A stretch of DNA of 64,000 bases from Algibacillus agarilyticus (GTDB taxonomy: Bacteria; Pseudomonadota; Gammaproteobacteria; Enterobacterales; Alteromonadaceae), in contig NZ_QMED01000002.1 in NCBI RefSeq assembly GCF_003286125.1, positions 124,001-188,000 on the forward strand, written 5' to 3'. Shown in pieces: positions 15,594 to 25,056 of the stretch. A program made the translations under genes and the position numbers. Position 1 is the stretch's first letter, and each line of letters starts with the position of its first letter. The notes beneath the pieces were generated by a model, which was not told the DNA's origin, searched no databases, and worked only from the letters and a program-made list of their open reading frames with translations.

Positions 15594-18038
15594 TTACTTG
15601 GGCATAACCTCAAGTAAAAAGACATCTTCTAATTCCATTTCAAACGATGCATCTAGCGAATTACTCGTCATCATGTCGGTGATCGTAAAGGCTTGCCCAT
15701 TCTGCAACGACAAGTCAATTTTCGCCGTATCGTGACCTAAGTTAAATATGATAACTAAATAACCGCCTTTACCATTGTCTACAACACGCCAAGTCGTTGT
15801 TTTGTATGGCTGACCATTATCTTCTTTCAAGACAACAGCCGGTAAATTTGCGTCTTTAATTTCAGCAACCGCGGCTTGCTTAATTTTAACCGTGTCTTTG
15901 GTATTCAAAACAATAAGCTTGCCTTTACCCGCAGTTAACTTTTGCTTACGCTTTTGGCCATATTCATTGAGTGATAGCGCATCTTTACTATCAAGAATAA
16001 TGGTACCGCCTTTAGCCAAATAACCCTGCAATGTAGCAAACTCAGCATCCGTCACATATTGATTTTGGTAAACAACGACGGCATCCCATTTATTATTGTC
16101 TTGTTTTTCAATGATATTTTTCGTGACATAGCCCACCGGGAAACCTTCAAAATACAATTCCTTGTATAATTTTTTGCCTTTGGTCATGTAATCATTCGTG
16201 TTAAGTGCGGTAGTTTCTGAATAAAATAAACGAATAGGTCGAGGTTGTTCACGTAGTGCAATGATTTCTTCAGAGAAGCTATTCATGTCATACATGACTT
16301 GTGTGAATTCATTACTCACATGAGGTTGCATGTTGTTTGAACCCGCATATGCACCTGCTAAGCCAGGATCGAAGAAGTCTAATTCACCTTCTAATCTGTC
16401 TTCTGGAGAACCATCAGGATCACGGGCCCAGAACCATGCCATGTTAGCGTCCATACCGCCTAGCGTTGCTAACCAGTATACACTGCGAACATAACTCGTA
16501 CGTGTATCTAAATCACGCCATTGTCCAGATGATAAAAAATGAGACTCTGAATTAACGTTAATTTTTTCTGGCGCCACAGATTCCATGAAATCATGAAACA
16601 TACTTACGCCACTCCAATAGTAAGAATAACGCTCTAACCATTCAGATGATTTACTCGGTCTAATATTTTTGCTGCCCAATGATTTAGCATCATGGCCAAC
16701 CATGGTGGTTAATTCAGCTAAGGCTTCGGTATCAATTCCGCCTGAGCGTGAATTTTCCATAAACATCCGTGGCATAATCTTAACGTGTGTATCCGCGTCA
16801 GGGTTAACTGAATGCAGTTCGTCTTGCATAAACTTAAACCATTCGGTACCGCGATCCATATTGTAACGCATCCAGTCATACCATACTGGCGTGCCAAGTA
16901 AGGCTTTATCCATTGGCACTTCAACTTCTACTTTGTCAAAGTTAGCAAATGATGAATTCCAATTAGCATTTAACGTAGCGATATCACCAGCGTATTTAAT
17001 GTCTAACCAACGACGGAATTTATTTTTTGTGTAAGATGAAAGTTCTGTCATCTCGTTATACTTAGCGGTCCAATGACCTTTTTCAGAGAACCAATGCGGT
17101 TCATTCGCTAGTACAAAACCGAGCTCTGTTACTTTTTTATCTTTAGTTAAACGACCCGTTTCACGAATAATTTTACCCCAAACATCACGTGCAAGTGGGT
17201 TATCAATATCAAATCCCGTAAACAATGAGCGACCTTTGCGGACTTCAGGTTCTTGTTTTTCAACCCACTCAGGAATACCCATGATCCAATACACTAAAAA
17301 ACCAATATTAGCATCAGAAATACTGGTTAATTCTTTCATTAGTTCTTGATCAAATGTTCCATCTTCTTTTAATAAAAAAGAGTTTATTGCACGGTCATGA
17401 TCCACCGGATACAAGTTTTCGCCACCGTGGTAAAGCGCGCCTAAGTGATCATTGTAAACGTCGGTATTGGTGAGAGGCTGGACAACAGTTTTTGAAAAGT
17501 AATCATATGGGAAGATTGGTTTGCCATTGCTAACGAACATATTGTCACCGGCTTTTGTATTCTGCCAGTCAACTTTACGAACAGGGCGGCGCTTAATTTC
17601 ACCTCTTAATTCTTGCCCCAGTATATCAATACCGTTATCCAAAATTTGAATCACTTTTTCACGCTCAAAAGTGGGTAAGTCAGCCGCTAATTGCTTTTTG
17701 TTAGCTGCATAGTAACGCTCGTAACCAAACGCGGCTTCAATAGCCGCAGGGTTAGCTTCATCCCAATTAGCGAATGTTAAAAATTGCTCTGAAAACCAAA
17801 CAATTGTTTCTTCTCTTGCGACATCGATGTTTTTAGTTTGAGCTTCAACCATCATGCTTTTTAAAGTCGCTATTTTTCCACGAGCTTCTTTTTCTAGCAC
17901 ACTAGTGCCGACCGTTTCTAATTGAACCGATTCAGCCTTAGGTGCGGATGAATGAGTTGAAGGACTATTTTGACTATTACAAGCACTCAAAAGTAAAAGC
18001 GCTGAAGCGACAGACGCTCCAATAAAGTGGCGTTTCAT
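15594..18038 (-). CDS. Secreted GH42-like glycoside hydrolase (lipoprotein)
   Basis: An 814-residue lipoprotein (MKRHFIGASVASALLLLSAC, lipidated Cys20). After about 130 helical residues comes a TIM-barrel resembling clan A beta-galactosidases of family GH42. GFVLANEPHW (Glu near 312) suits the acid/base and NVNSESHF (Glu near 498) the nucleophile. A flavodoxin-like middle domain (IRLFYSETTALN..., WDAVVVYQNQYVTDAEFATL, GGTIILDSKD) resembles the GH42 trimerisation domain, and a small beta domain ends the protein. A GH50-type agarase is an alternative, since the two share this architecture. It probably cleaves galactose-containing algal oligosaccharides at the cell surface. A strong ribosome-binding site (GGGAG) precedes the ATG. 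Confidence 0.75.
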   Translation of the reverse strand: MKRHFIGASVASALLLLSACNSQNSPSTHSSAPKAESVQLETVGTSVLEKEARGKIATLKSMMVEAQTKNIDVAREETIVWFSEQFLTFANWDEANPAAIEAAFGYERYYAANKKQLAADLPTFEREKVIQILDNGIDILGQELRGEIKRRPVRKVDWQNTKAGDNMFVSNGKPIFPYDYFSKTVVQPLTNTDVYNDHLGALYHGGENLYPVDHDRAINSFLLKEDGTFDQELMKELTSISDANIGFLVYWIMGIPEWVEKQEPEVRKGRSLFTGFDIDNPLARDVWGKIIRETGRLTKDKKVTELGFVLANEPHWFSEKGHWTAKYNEMTELSSYTKNKFRRWLDIKYAGDIATLNANWNSSFANFDKVEVEVPMDKALLGTPVWYDWMRYNMDRGTEWFKFMQDELHSVNPDADTHVKIMPRMFMENSRSGGIDTEALAELTTMVGHDAKSLGSKNIRPSKSSEWLERYSYYWSGVSMFHDFMESVAPEKINVNSESHFLSSGQWRDLDTRTSYVRSVYWLATLGGMDANMAWFWARDPDGSPEDRLEGELDFFDPGLAGAYAGSNNMQPHVSNEFTQVMYDMNSFSEEIIALREQPRPIRLFYSETTALNTNDYMTKGKKLYKELYFEGFPVGYVTKNIIEKQDNNKWDAVVVYQNQYVTDAEFATLQGYLAKGGTIILDSKDALSLNEYGQKRKQKLTAGKGKLIVLNTKDTVKIKQAAVAEIKDANLPAVVLKEDNGQPYKTTTWRVVDNGKGGYLVIIFNLGHDTAKIDLSLQNGQAFTITDMMTSNSLDASFEMELEDVFLLEVMPK

Positions 18039-18431
18039 TTTATACTCCCACTGTGCTGGCCTAATTTACCAACGACAGAATCACATAAATTTTTTGTGGT
18101 GAAATAAACCGTGACTGTTTAGTTATCAAGCAGAAAAATTAACTAACAGGCTACATAAACACCACGATACTACCTATATAAACATATGATGTATATAAAA
18201 AGTAAATTTATATTTATGTTATTAACAAGCCGTATTCTTGCGGCTAGTCGTATTAATTAAAAAGATTAAAAATTACGTATATGCAATATAAAGAGGAATG
18301 GTGATGACCAGAAAAAGACTCGGTAGGAGCAACGTTGACACCTGAGGCACTTATACCCAAATAGCGCGAGGCGTCTTAGCTGTAGGCTCGGTTATAATGA
18401 ATGTGAAGGCACATAATAAACCTTCACATAC
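18039..18431. other. Intergenic region upstream of the GH42-like gene
   Basis: No gene seen. A stem GTGAAGG/CCTTCAC lies around 18402-18427, and a TATACCCAA motif of the short dispersed type near 18351. The GH promoter must lie in the AT-rich part nearest 18039. Confidence 0.4.
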
Positions 18432-18464
18432 AAAAAAGCGCCGAGTTATCAGCGCTTTATTTTT
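18432..18464. terminator. Terminator of nfuA (bidirectional)
   Basis: AAAGCGC and GCGCTTT pair around CGAGTTATCA, with six As on the left (T run on the minus strand) and TATTTTT on the right. It lies about 20 bases after the nfuA stop. Confidence 0.8.
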
Positions 18465-18486
18465 AGTTCGTTAGGCTTAAACTAAT

Positions 18487-19083
18487 TTATGCGTATGAAT
18501 GCTCACCGTGCTCGTGCTCAGTTACATCTTTAACGCCCGTTAATTCACCGCTAAACTGCTCAAGCAATTGTTTTTCAATGCCTTCTTTTAGGGTTAAATC
18601 AACCATCGAACAACCGTTACAACCACCGCCAAATTGCAAAATGGCGACGCCATCAGCGGTAATTTCCATTAAACTCACCTTGCCACCATGGTTAGCAAGT
18701 TGTGGGTTTATCTCGGTTTCAAGTGCGTACTCTACACGCTCATTTAAGTTTGCATCTTCCGACACACGACGCATTTTAGCGTTAGGCGCTTTTAACGTTA
18801 ATTGAGACCCCATTTGATCAGAGGTGAAATCAATAACGGCATCTTCTAAAAAAGGCTCACTGTCGGGATCGATGACGGCGTTAAATGCTGAAAAAGTAAG
18901 CGTGATATCTTTCTCTTCAATTGCATCCGCTGGACAATAAGATACGCCGCATTCTGCATTTGGCGTGCCTGGATTAACAACAAATACTCTAATTTGAGTA
19001 CCTTCAGCTTGCGACTCTAATAACTTTGCAAAGTGCGCCTGTGCTGTTTCTGAAATATTTATAAGCTGGCTATTTTCTGACAT
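18487..19083 (-). CDS. nfuA: Fe/S biogenesis protein NfuA
   Basis: A 198-residue iron-sulfur carrier. The N-terminal degenerate A-type scaffold domain (about 8-100: [29 protein letters not shown]) lacks the full set of A-type cysteines, as is normal for NfuA. The C-terminal Nfu domain has [19 protein letters not shown] with cysteines 155 and 158, which bind a 4Fe-4S cluster across a dimer and deliver it to client enzymes. It ends in a His/Glu-rich tail ([11 protein letters not shown]). Length and order match the gammaproteobacterial protein. Confidence 0.96.
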   Translation of the reverse strand: MSENSQLINISETAQAHFAKLLESQAEGTQIRVFVVNPGTPNAECGVSYCPADAIEEKDITLTFSAFNAVIDPDSEPFLEDAVIDFTSDQMGSQLTLKAPNAKMRRVSEDANLNERVEYALETEINPQLANHGGKVSLMEITADGVAILQFGGGCNGCSMVDLTLKEGIEKQLLEQFSGELTGVKDVTEHEHGEHSYA

Positions 19084-19199
19084 GCCGATATTACCTGACT
19101 AATTTACTCGGGATTATTATTAATGATACTCTTTTAGAGACTTTGATGCCAACTTTCTGCTAATCTATGCTCAAGTCATTGCAAAAAATGCGACCAAGC

Positions 19200-19313
19200 A
19201 GTGGTTGTTCTTTACATATCTAGGTGACTTCAAGGTGCTAAACGCTCGCCAATCGAATATAAAGCACCTTTTGCAGCAACCTTATACACCCAAGTGACTT
19301 AAATACAACCACT
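19200..19313. repeat. Long interrupted palindrome (114 bp) between nfuA and the M14 peptidase
   Basis: The outer arms AGTGGTTGT (19200-19208) and ACAACCACT (19305-19313) and the inner arms AAGGTGCT (19232-19239) and AGCACCTT (19263-19270) are exact complements, so the block can fold as a long two-step hairpin. It includes GTGACTTCAAGG and CCCAAGTGACTTAA, variants of a motif also at 53569 and 62957. It is probably a REP or MITE-like element. Confidence 0.55.
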
Positions 19314-19353
19314 TGTTCGAACCCATAGCGCTCTCAACCTTTATATAAAAACT

Positions 19354-21894
19354 ATGCCGAATCTATTTTATCATTTTACCAAAACAACGTTATTCAACTT
19401 TAAGATTTGCTTTTTATTTATCTCTACATTTGTGATTTCACTTGCACAAGCAAACTTAATTGCGCCCAGTGTTTATTTACAAGAGCCCCTTGGCACTCGG
19501 CATATTCGTTTAGAGCAAATCTCGCAATACATAGAAACCATCTCGGCAGGTAACCAGCATATCAAAAGAATAAAAATGGGGATGAGTCATGAAAAACGCC
19601 CATTGTATTTATATGCGATATCAAATAAAAATAATATCAAACGCTTAGATGAGTTGAGGGTAAGACACGAGCAATTAGCCAACCCCGCCGCCGCAATGCC
19701 TAAAATTAAAGACATGCCAGCTTTTATTTGGTTGGGATACACAGCCCATGGTGATGAAGCCAGTGGAGCACACAGTGCCGTGCAACTTATATATGATTTA
19801 CTCGCTCGTGATGACCTTGAAACGTATTTAAACCACGCGGTGATCTTTATTGAACCCGTTATTAACCCTGATGGATATGCCCGTTATAGTACTTGGGCTA
19901 ATAGCCAAGCCAGCTTAATTCCTAATAGTGATTCACAACATATTGAACATCATCAAAACTGGCTAACCGGTCGAGGCAATCATTATTGGTTTGATCTAAA
20001 CCGAGATTGGATCCCACTTACGCAACCCGAAACACAAGCAAGGTTACGTTACTTTCATTATTTTAGGCCCAATGTATTAGCTGATTTTCATGAAATGGAA
20101 TCAGACCAAACTTATTTTTTTCAACCCGGTGCACAAGATGGAAATAATCCGTTAACACCTAAAAAAAACCAAGATTTAACCTTAGCCTTAACCCAACATG
20201 CGGCTTTAGCCTTTGATCAACGTAAGCAGGTCTATTTCACTCAAGAAAAATTTGATGATTTTTATTATGGAAAAGCGTCAAGCTATCCCGATATTCAAGG
20301 CTCGATTGGTGTTTTATTTGAACAAAGCACCCCTGCTGGGCAAGTTATTAAGAGCAAAAATGGGGAAGTGAGCTTATTCGATGCGATCAGCAATCACTTA
20401 ACGGCATCGCATGCACTCATTAACGGCAGTATTAAAAATCGACTAGCGCTTTTACAATATCAACGTGATTATTTTAAACAGGCTCGAGAGCACGCTAAAG
20501 ATGATGATATTACAGGGTATTTACTCCGCAGTGATAATAAATACGCATTAGAAAAGCTACTTAACTTATTAAAAAAACATCAAATAAAAACGTATAAATT
20601 AACGCAAGATCATCGTATTAGCACCAACAAGTTTAAAACAACAAATACCGTTTGGTTACCATTAGATCAAGACCAATATACGTTAATAAAAAGTGTGCTC
20701 AGTACACAAACCCAATTTAAACAAAATCACTTTTACGATATCACTAACTGGAACTTAGCATTGTCACATCATGTTGATGCTATCGCCGTTAAAAGTCGCT
20801 TTCACGGTATAAAAAGTCAAAACACACCTTGGCACGCATTCTCATCTGAGCCCGAACTCAATACGATACAAAAAAATGATTTTGCATGGGTTTTAGACTG
20901 GCAAGCACCTCACATGCCCACGGTGATAAACGCATTACTACAAAATAACCATCACTTAAAAGTGGCTTATCAAGCGTTTACCATCAATAAAAAAGAGTAC
21001 CCTGCAGGCAGTATTGTTATTTTAAGTGGCCATCAGCCAGATGTTAAAGGCTTACAAAATGACCTAATTCAATTACAGCAAACTTATCAATTTAATATAA
21101 CATCACTTTCAAGTGCGATCACGCAACAAGGCAGTGATTTAGGCAGTCATTTATTTAAAAACTTACGCCCAATGAAAGCGGCTATTTTAGTCGGTCATGA
21201 TCTTGATCTTTATTCTACCGGCGAAATTTGGCAACATTTTGATCAGCAATTAAAAGCGCCATTAACCAAACTGAATCATCAACAACTCATCCATTTTGAT
21301 TTACGCCCTTATAGCCATTTAATATTGCCGGATGGATATTACCTTAGCTGGTCACCAGAAAAACTAGACACAATAAAAAACTGGGTTAAACAAGGTGGCG
21401 TGTTAATTACTTTGCAACGTGCAGCCGAATGGGCAGCTAATCATCAGTTAATTTCGAATGCCTTTTTATCCCGTAAAGACATTCAATTACATTTTGAAAA
21501 TAGCAAATTACAGTATGCTGACCAAGCCGACTTTTTTCAACAAATGCAGATCACGGGCACGGTGTTTGAAGCCACAACCGATCGTAGCCACCCACTGACT
21601 TTTGGGTATGAAGATACCAATATAGCCATATTGAAAAACAGACAACTCATTATGGAAGAATCTCCGCATCCCTTTAAAGACGCACTGTTTTTTGCTAAAA
21701 ACACATTATTAGCAGGCTATGCTCATGAAAAAAATCAAAAATTAATTAATAACTCGATTGGCTTAACGGCCCATTCATATGGCCAAGGGTTAGTTATTGC
21801 CAACACCGATAACTATTTGTTTAGAGGTTATTGGCATGGCACCGAAAAATTGTTTGATAACTTACTGTTTATGAGCCCGAGTTTGCTCGAGTAA
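19354..21894 (+). CDS. Secreted M14 family zinc carboxypeptidase
   Basis: An 846-residue exported peptidase. A signal helix (about 12-33) precedes the carboxypeptidase domain. The zinc ligands are His132 and Glu135 in YTAHGDEASGAHSA and the His of DFHEMESDQTYFF. FDLNRDWIPLTQPET supplies the substrate-binding Asn-Arg pair, and IGVLFEQST contains a likely catalytic Glu. A C-terminal glutamine-amidotransferase-like domain (MKAAILVGHDLDLYSTGEIW, YSHLILPDGYYLSW) is common in large bacterial M14 peptidases. It probably trims peptides in the periplasm or outside. The stop is eight bases from the convergent comF stop, with no obvious terminator between. Confidence 0.88.
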   Translation: MPNLFYHFTKTTLFNFKICFLFISTFVISLAQANLIAPSVYLQEPLGTRHIRLEQISQYIETISAGNQHIKRIKMGMSHEKRPLYLYAISNKNNIKRLDELRVRHEQLANPAAAMPKIKDMPAFIWLGYTAHGDEASGAHSAVQLIYDLLARDDLETYLNHAVIFIEPVINPDGYARYSTWANSQASLIPNSDSQHIEHHQNWLTGRGNHYWFDLNRDWIPLTQPETQARLRYFHYFRPNVLADFHEMESDQTYFFQPGAQDGNNPLTPKKNQDLTLALTQHAALAFDQRKQVYFTQEKFDDFYYGKASSYPDIQGSIGVLFEQSTPAGQVIKSKNGEVSLFDAISNHLTASHALINGSIKNRLALLQYQRDYFKQAREHAKDDDITGYLLRSDNKYALEKLLNLLKKHQIKTYKLTQDHRISTNKFKTTNTVWLPLDQDQYTLIKSVLSTQTQFKQNHFYDITNWNLALSHHVDAIAVKSRFHGIKSQNTPWHAFSSEPELNTIQKNDFAWVLDWQAPHMPTVINALLQNNHHLKVAYQAFTINKKEYPAGSIVILSGHQPDVKGLQNDLIQLQQTYQFNITSLSSAITQQGSDLGSHLFKNLRPMKAAILVGHDLDLYSTGEIWQHFDQQLKAPLTKLNHQQLIHFDLRPYSHLILPDGYYLSWSPEKLDTIKNWVKQGGVLITLQRAAEWAANHQLISNAFLSRKDIQLHFENSKLQYADQADFFQQMQITGTVFEATTDRSHPLTFGYEDTNIAILKNRQLIMEESPHPFKDALFFAKNTLLAGYAHEKNQKLINNSIGLTAHSYGQGLVIANTDNYLFRGYWHGTEKLFDNLLFMSPSLLE

Positions 21895-21902
21895 TAATCA
21901 GG

Positions 21903-22613
21903 TCACTCAATATGAATATTGTCATGTTCACCCTCATATTTTGCCCAAGCCAATGCAAAAGCCGATACCCGTTTAACCCCTTGGTTTAATAAGGTTTGGG
22001 CTAATTCGCTTAGCGTAGTACCGGTTGTGATAACATCGTCAATCAATAACACATGCCGATTTTCAACGGCACTTATTCGCTCAACCGCAAACGCACCTGA
22101 CATATTTTTACGTCGTTTGTAAGCGGTTAACCCCGCTTGCTTTAATGTCATTTTAGATCGAATGATCGCACTTGAAACCATTGGGATCTGATATTGATGT
22201 GCTAAAAAGCACGTTAAATAATCCAATTGATTAAACCCTCGTTTAATCGTGCGTTCAGGATGGTTTGGCACACAAGCAATCGCGTTAAATTGACTAAAAT
22301 CTATTTGACCAAGTACCGGCTTTAATAACGAAAGCAATACCGCAGAACGGTCAAAACTTGCATGATATTTATATTGCGATATCAACATATCAACCGGCCA
22401 CTGATAAATAAAAGGCACATAAACCGCCGATAATTTATCTAACGACATCGTATGCAAAGCATGAGGATGCACAGACAAATCCATCGGGGTTTGGCGTATA
22501 TCACTGGCCAGCGTATCATTTAAACACGTTGTGCAAATACGTTGATCACTTTCATGTGTTTCGTCGCACAAAATACAGGGTACTAGGCGGTTGAATAAGT
22601 GACGTGATAACAT
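21903..22613 (-). CDS. comF: ComF family phosphoribosyltransferase-like protein
   Basis: A 236-residue ComF/GntX family protein. The N-terminal zinc-finger-like cysteines (CILCDETHESDQRICTTC) precede a phosphoribosyltransferase fold with the PRPP loop VLLIDDVITTGTTLSELAQ near the C-terminus. Family members take part in DNA uptake or in use of DNA as nutrient; enzymatic activity is unproven. Divergent from bioH with 30 bases between, the same arrangement as gntX/bioH in E. coli. Confidence 0.92.
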   Translation of the reverse strand: MLSRHLFNRLVPCILCDETHESDQRICTTCLNDTLASDIRQTPMDLSVHPHALHTMSLDKLSAVYVPFIYQWPVDMLISQYKYHASFDRSAVLLSLLKPVLGQIDFSQFNAIACVPNHPERTIKRGFNQLDYLTCFLAHQYQIPMVSSAIIRSKMTLKQAGLTAYKRRKNMSGAFAVERISAVENRHVLLIDDVITTGTTLSELAQTLLNQGVKRVSAFALAWAKYEGEHDNIHIE

Positions 22614-22643
22614 AGCTCAATATCCTATTAACGAGTTTGTTAA

Positions 22644-23402
22644 GTGAATAATAAACCACTTATATATTTAGTGCACGGCTGGGGAATGAATCAAGCCGTA
22701 TGGCAACAAACAGCCGAAATGTTAACGGCTCACTTTAAAATAAAATGTTTAGATCTCGCGGGGTTTGGTACTAAAAGTGCCATACAGCTGGAACCCTATG
22801 ATTTACCTCACCTAGCGGATGAATTACGTCATCAAATAGACGAGCCCGGTTGGATAATGGGTTGGTCTTTAGGCGGATTAGTTGCACAACACATTGCCAT
22901 TAATAATCAAAGCCTAGTTCAAGGTTTAATCACCGTGGCCAGTACGCCTTGTTTTGCTGAAAAATCAGATTGGCCGGGTATTAAGCAAAGTGTATTACAA
23001 AGCTTTCAACAGCAACTTGCTAATGACTATCAAATCACCTTAGCACGATTTTTAGCAATTCAAACGATGGGCAGCCCCACAGCAAAGCAAGATATAAAAA
23101 CCTTAAAACAACAGCTATTAGCCTATCCAGAACCCCACCTTTCAGCGCTAACGGGTGGATTGGTTATTTTAGAAAAAGCGGACTTAAGGAACGATATAAA
23201 TAAAATAACGTGCCCAACATTACGAATATATGGTCGATTAGACTCACTGGTTCCTCGCAAAGCGATTAAAAAAATTCAGGCATTACAACCAAATGCAGCG
23301 CATCATATCTTTGCGCATGCTTCGCACGCCCCTTTTATAAGTCACATCGACGAATTTATAGCTTGTATCGAAAGCTACTTAAGCAATTTAACCTTAGAGT
23401 AA
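22644..23402 (+). CDS. bioH: Pimeloyl-ACP methyl ester esterase BioH
   Basis: A 252-residue alpha/beta hydrolase that removes the methyl group from pimeloyl-ACP methyl ester to end pimelate synthesis in the biotin pathway. It has HGWGMNQAVW near the start (oxyanion region), the nucleophile Ser75 in GWSLGG, Asp in YGRLDSLVP and His in HASHAPF. The start is GTG 22644. Divergent from comF, the conserved location for bioH in Gammaproteobacteria. Confidence 0.93.
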   Translation: MNNKPLIYLVHGWGMNQAVWQQTAEMLTAHFKIKCLDLAGFGTKSAIQLEPYDLPHLADELRHQIDEPGWIMGWSLGGLVAQHIAINNQSLVQGLITVASTPCFAEKSDWPGIKQSVLQSFQQQLANDYQITLARFLAIQTMGSPTAKQDIKTLKQQLLAYPEPHLSALTGGLVILEKADLRNDINKITCPTLRIYGRLDSLVPRKAIKKIQALQPNAAHHIFAHASHAPFISHIDEFIACIESYLSNLTLE

Positions 23403-23478
23403 TATAATCTAAACAGAGGCTTTCATCCTGATTTAAATTGTACGATAATTAATCATTGTTATTTTTTGCGAGGTGTTT

Positions 23479-23766
23479 ATGCAAATTCAATCAGGTTTAA
23501 GCTCTAGTCTTTATGGTTTACAAAAAGCTTCTGATGGTATTACACAAAGCGCACGCAACATTGCAAGTGATTCGCTCGATTCACAAAAGCAGCAAGAATC
23601 ACAGCAAGCGACAACAGCACAACCCGTACAAAACCAGAGTGAAAAGCCGTCGACGGTAGATAATTTAACGTCGTTAATTGAAGATAAAAACAACGCGGCA
23701 GCCAACATTAAAGCACTGCAAACGCAGAACGATGTGTTGGGCAGTTTAATCGATATACAAGTTTAA
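23479..23766 (+). CDS. Small protein with flagellar rod/hook-like N-terminus, unknown function
   Basis: About 95 residues from ATG 23479, with GCGAGG just upstream; GTG 23473 is less likely. The first 30 residues (MQIQSGLSSSLYGLQKASDG, then ITQSARNIA) recall the N-terminal helix of flagellar rod and hook proteins (SALxGLxAxxxxxxxxSxNIAN). A Gln/Ser-rich linker and a second helix (NAAANIKALQTQNDVLGSLI) follow, as in rod proteins, but it is too short for FlgB or FlgC. The CJM1_0395-like gene follows after 17 bases, so they may be cotranscribed. Resemblance is seen by eye only. Confidence 0.6.
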   Translation: MQIQSGLSSSLYGLQKASDGITQSARNIASDSLDSQKQQESQQATTAQPVQNQSEKPSTVDNLTSLIEDKNNAAANIKALQTQNDVLGSLIDIQV

Positions 23767-23783
23767 GGTATTCATTACATAAA

Positions 23784-24776
23784 ATGAACATAGTGACTCA
23801 GTTTCCGGTTAACCTAAATCTGAACACGTCTAATCCGCATACGGATCAGGCGCGTAAAGATGCGTTAGCACGTCAACTGATCCCACAATCAGCAGAATCT
23901 GAGCAGTCAAATCATGAAAAAGGCTTAAATTCTGATACCGACAAAAATACAGCCCGTCAGCAACCGCTCACTTACGACTATATTAAAAATCAACAACAGC
24001 AAGCGCAAGCAGAAGGCAACCAAGAAAACAATCTAGATCAGCAAGAACAAAACGCAACAGATGATCAAGAAAACCGCGGTAAAGATCGTCAAGAAGCGCA
24101 ACAAGATGAAGCTGAACAGAAAAAAATTGCTGAACTAAAAGAACGCGATCAAGAAGTTAAAACCCACGAGCAAGCTCATGCATCCATTGGTGGTCAACAT
24201 GCTGGTGCACCTTCTTATGAGTATGAGCAAGGCCCAGATGGCAAACGTTACGCCGTGGGTGGAGAAGTATCTATTGATGTGTCTCCTGTACCCAACGACC
24301 CAGAAGCAACGATACGTAAAATGGATCAGGTGCAACGCGCAGCATTAGCCCCTGCCGAACCATCAGCGCAAGACCGTAAAGTAGCCGCAGATGCCAGCAG
24401 TAAACGCCAAGCTGCTCAAGCAGAATCGTTAAAAGAAAATGCACAAACCGATACACCACAAGTATCGACTCAAGCAGCCACCTCCGCAGCGGAGGTTTTT
24501 AATAAAACGGACCCAGAAACACCAACCAGAACAAGCCGAATCATAAAAGCACAAGACATTGAAAAAAATGAAATTAATGTTAGCAAAGTGCCTATTTTTG
24601 AAGCAAAAGCATCATTAGCTTTTGGTGAAGAAAATTCATCATCAAGTACAACATCTTCATATACCGACACGATGGCTCAATCAGATGAACGCATCACAAC
24701 CCGCGCCTTAAAGATTCAACGCCACTACTACAGCAATAGCTTACCGCATCAAAACAGTATTTCAGCAACCGCTTAA
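23784..24776 (+). CDS. CJM1_0395/SprA-family putative metalloprotease
   Basis: A 330-residue protein with a very Gln/Glu/Asn-rich first third (about 30-115, low complexity and probably disordered). The conserved family core follows: LKERDQEVKTHEQAHASIGG, AGAPSYEYEQGPDGKRYAVG, GEVSIDVSPVPNDPEATIRK and MDQVQRAALAPAEPSAQDRK (about 113-200). HEQAH is the putative zinc-binding site. No signal peptide. The substrate and role are unknown in this family. It follows the small flagellar-like gene closely. Confidence 0.8.
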   Translation: MNIVTQFPVNLNLNTSNPHTDQARKDALARQLIPQSAESEQSNHEKGLNSDTDKNTARQQPLTYDYIKNQQQQAQAEGNQENNLDQQEQNATDDQENRGKDRQEAQQDEAEQKKIAELKERDQEVKTHEQAHASIGGQHAGAPSYEYEQGPDGKRYAVGGEVSIDVSPVPNDPEATIRKMDQVQRAALAPAEPSAQDRKVAADASSKRQAAQAESLKENAQTDTPQVSTQAATSAAEVFNKTDPETPTRTSRIIKAQDIEKNEINVSKVPIFEAKASLAFGEENSSSSTTSSYTDTMAQSDERITTRALKIQRHYYSNSLPHQNSISATA

Positions 24777-25056
24777 GCTTTAGATTACGAATAAACCGAC
24801 TTATTTCGTCATTGTATAGTCAAAAATTTTAGTCTTATTACGATTTAAGATTAATTATCGTATTTCTATTCGTGTTTCTGTTCGTATTAACAATTTAATT
24901 CATAAGCAAAAAATAAACAGTCACACCTGACGGGCGTCGTTCTAACTTTTAATAAAAATAATAAACGCATCTTGTCTGTAATTGCTACTATGTAAAGATT
25001 ACCTTTTACGTCTGCCGTCATTATGGCTCAATGCAACATCACAAATATCTAAACTC

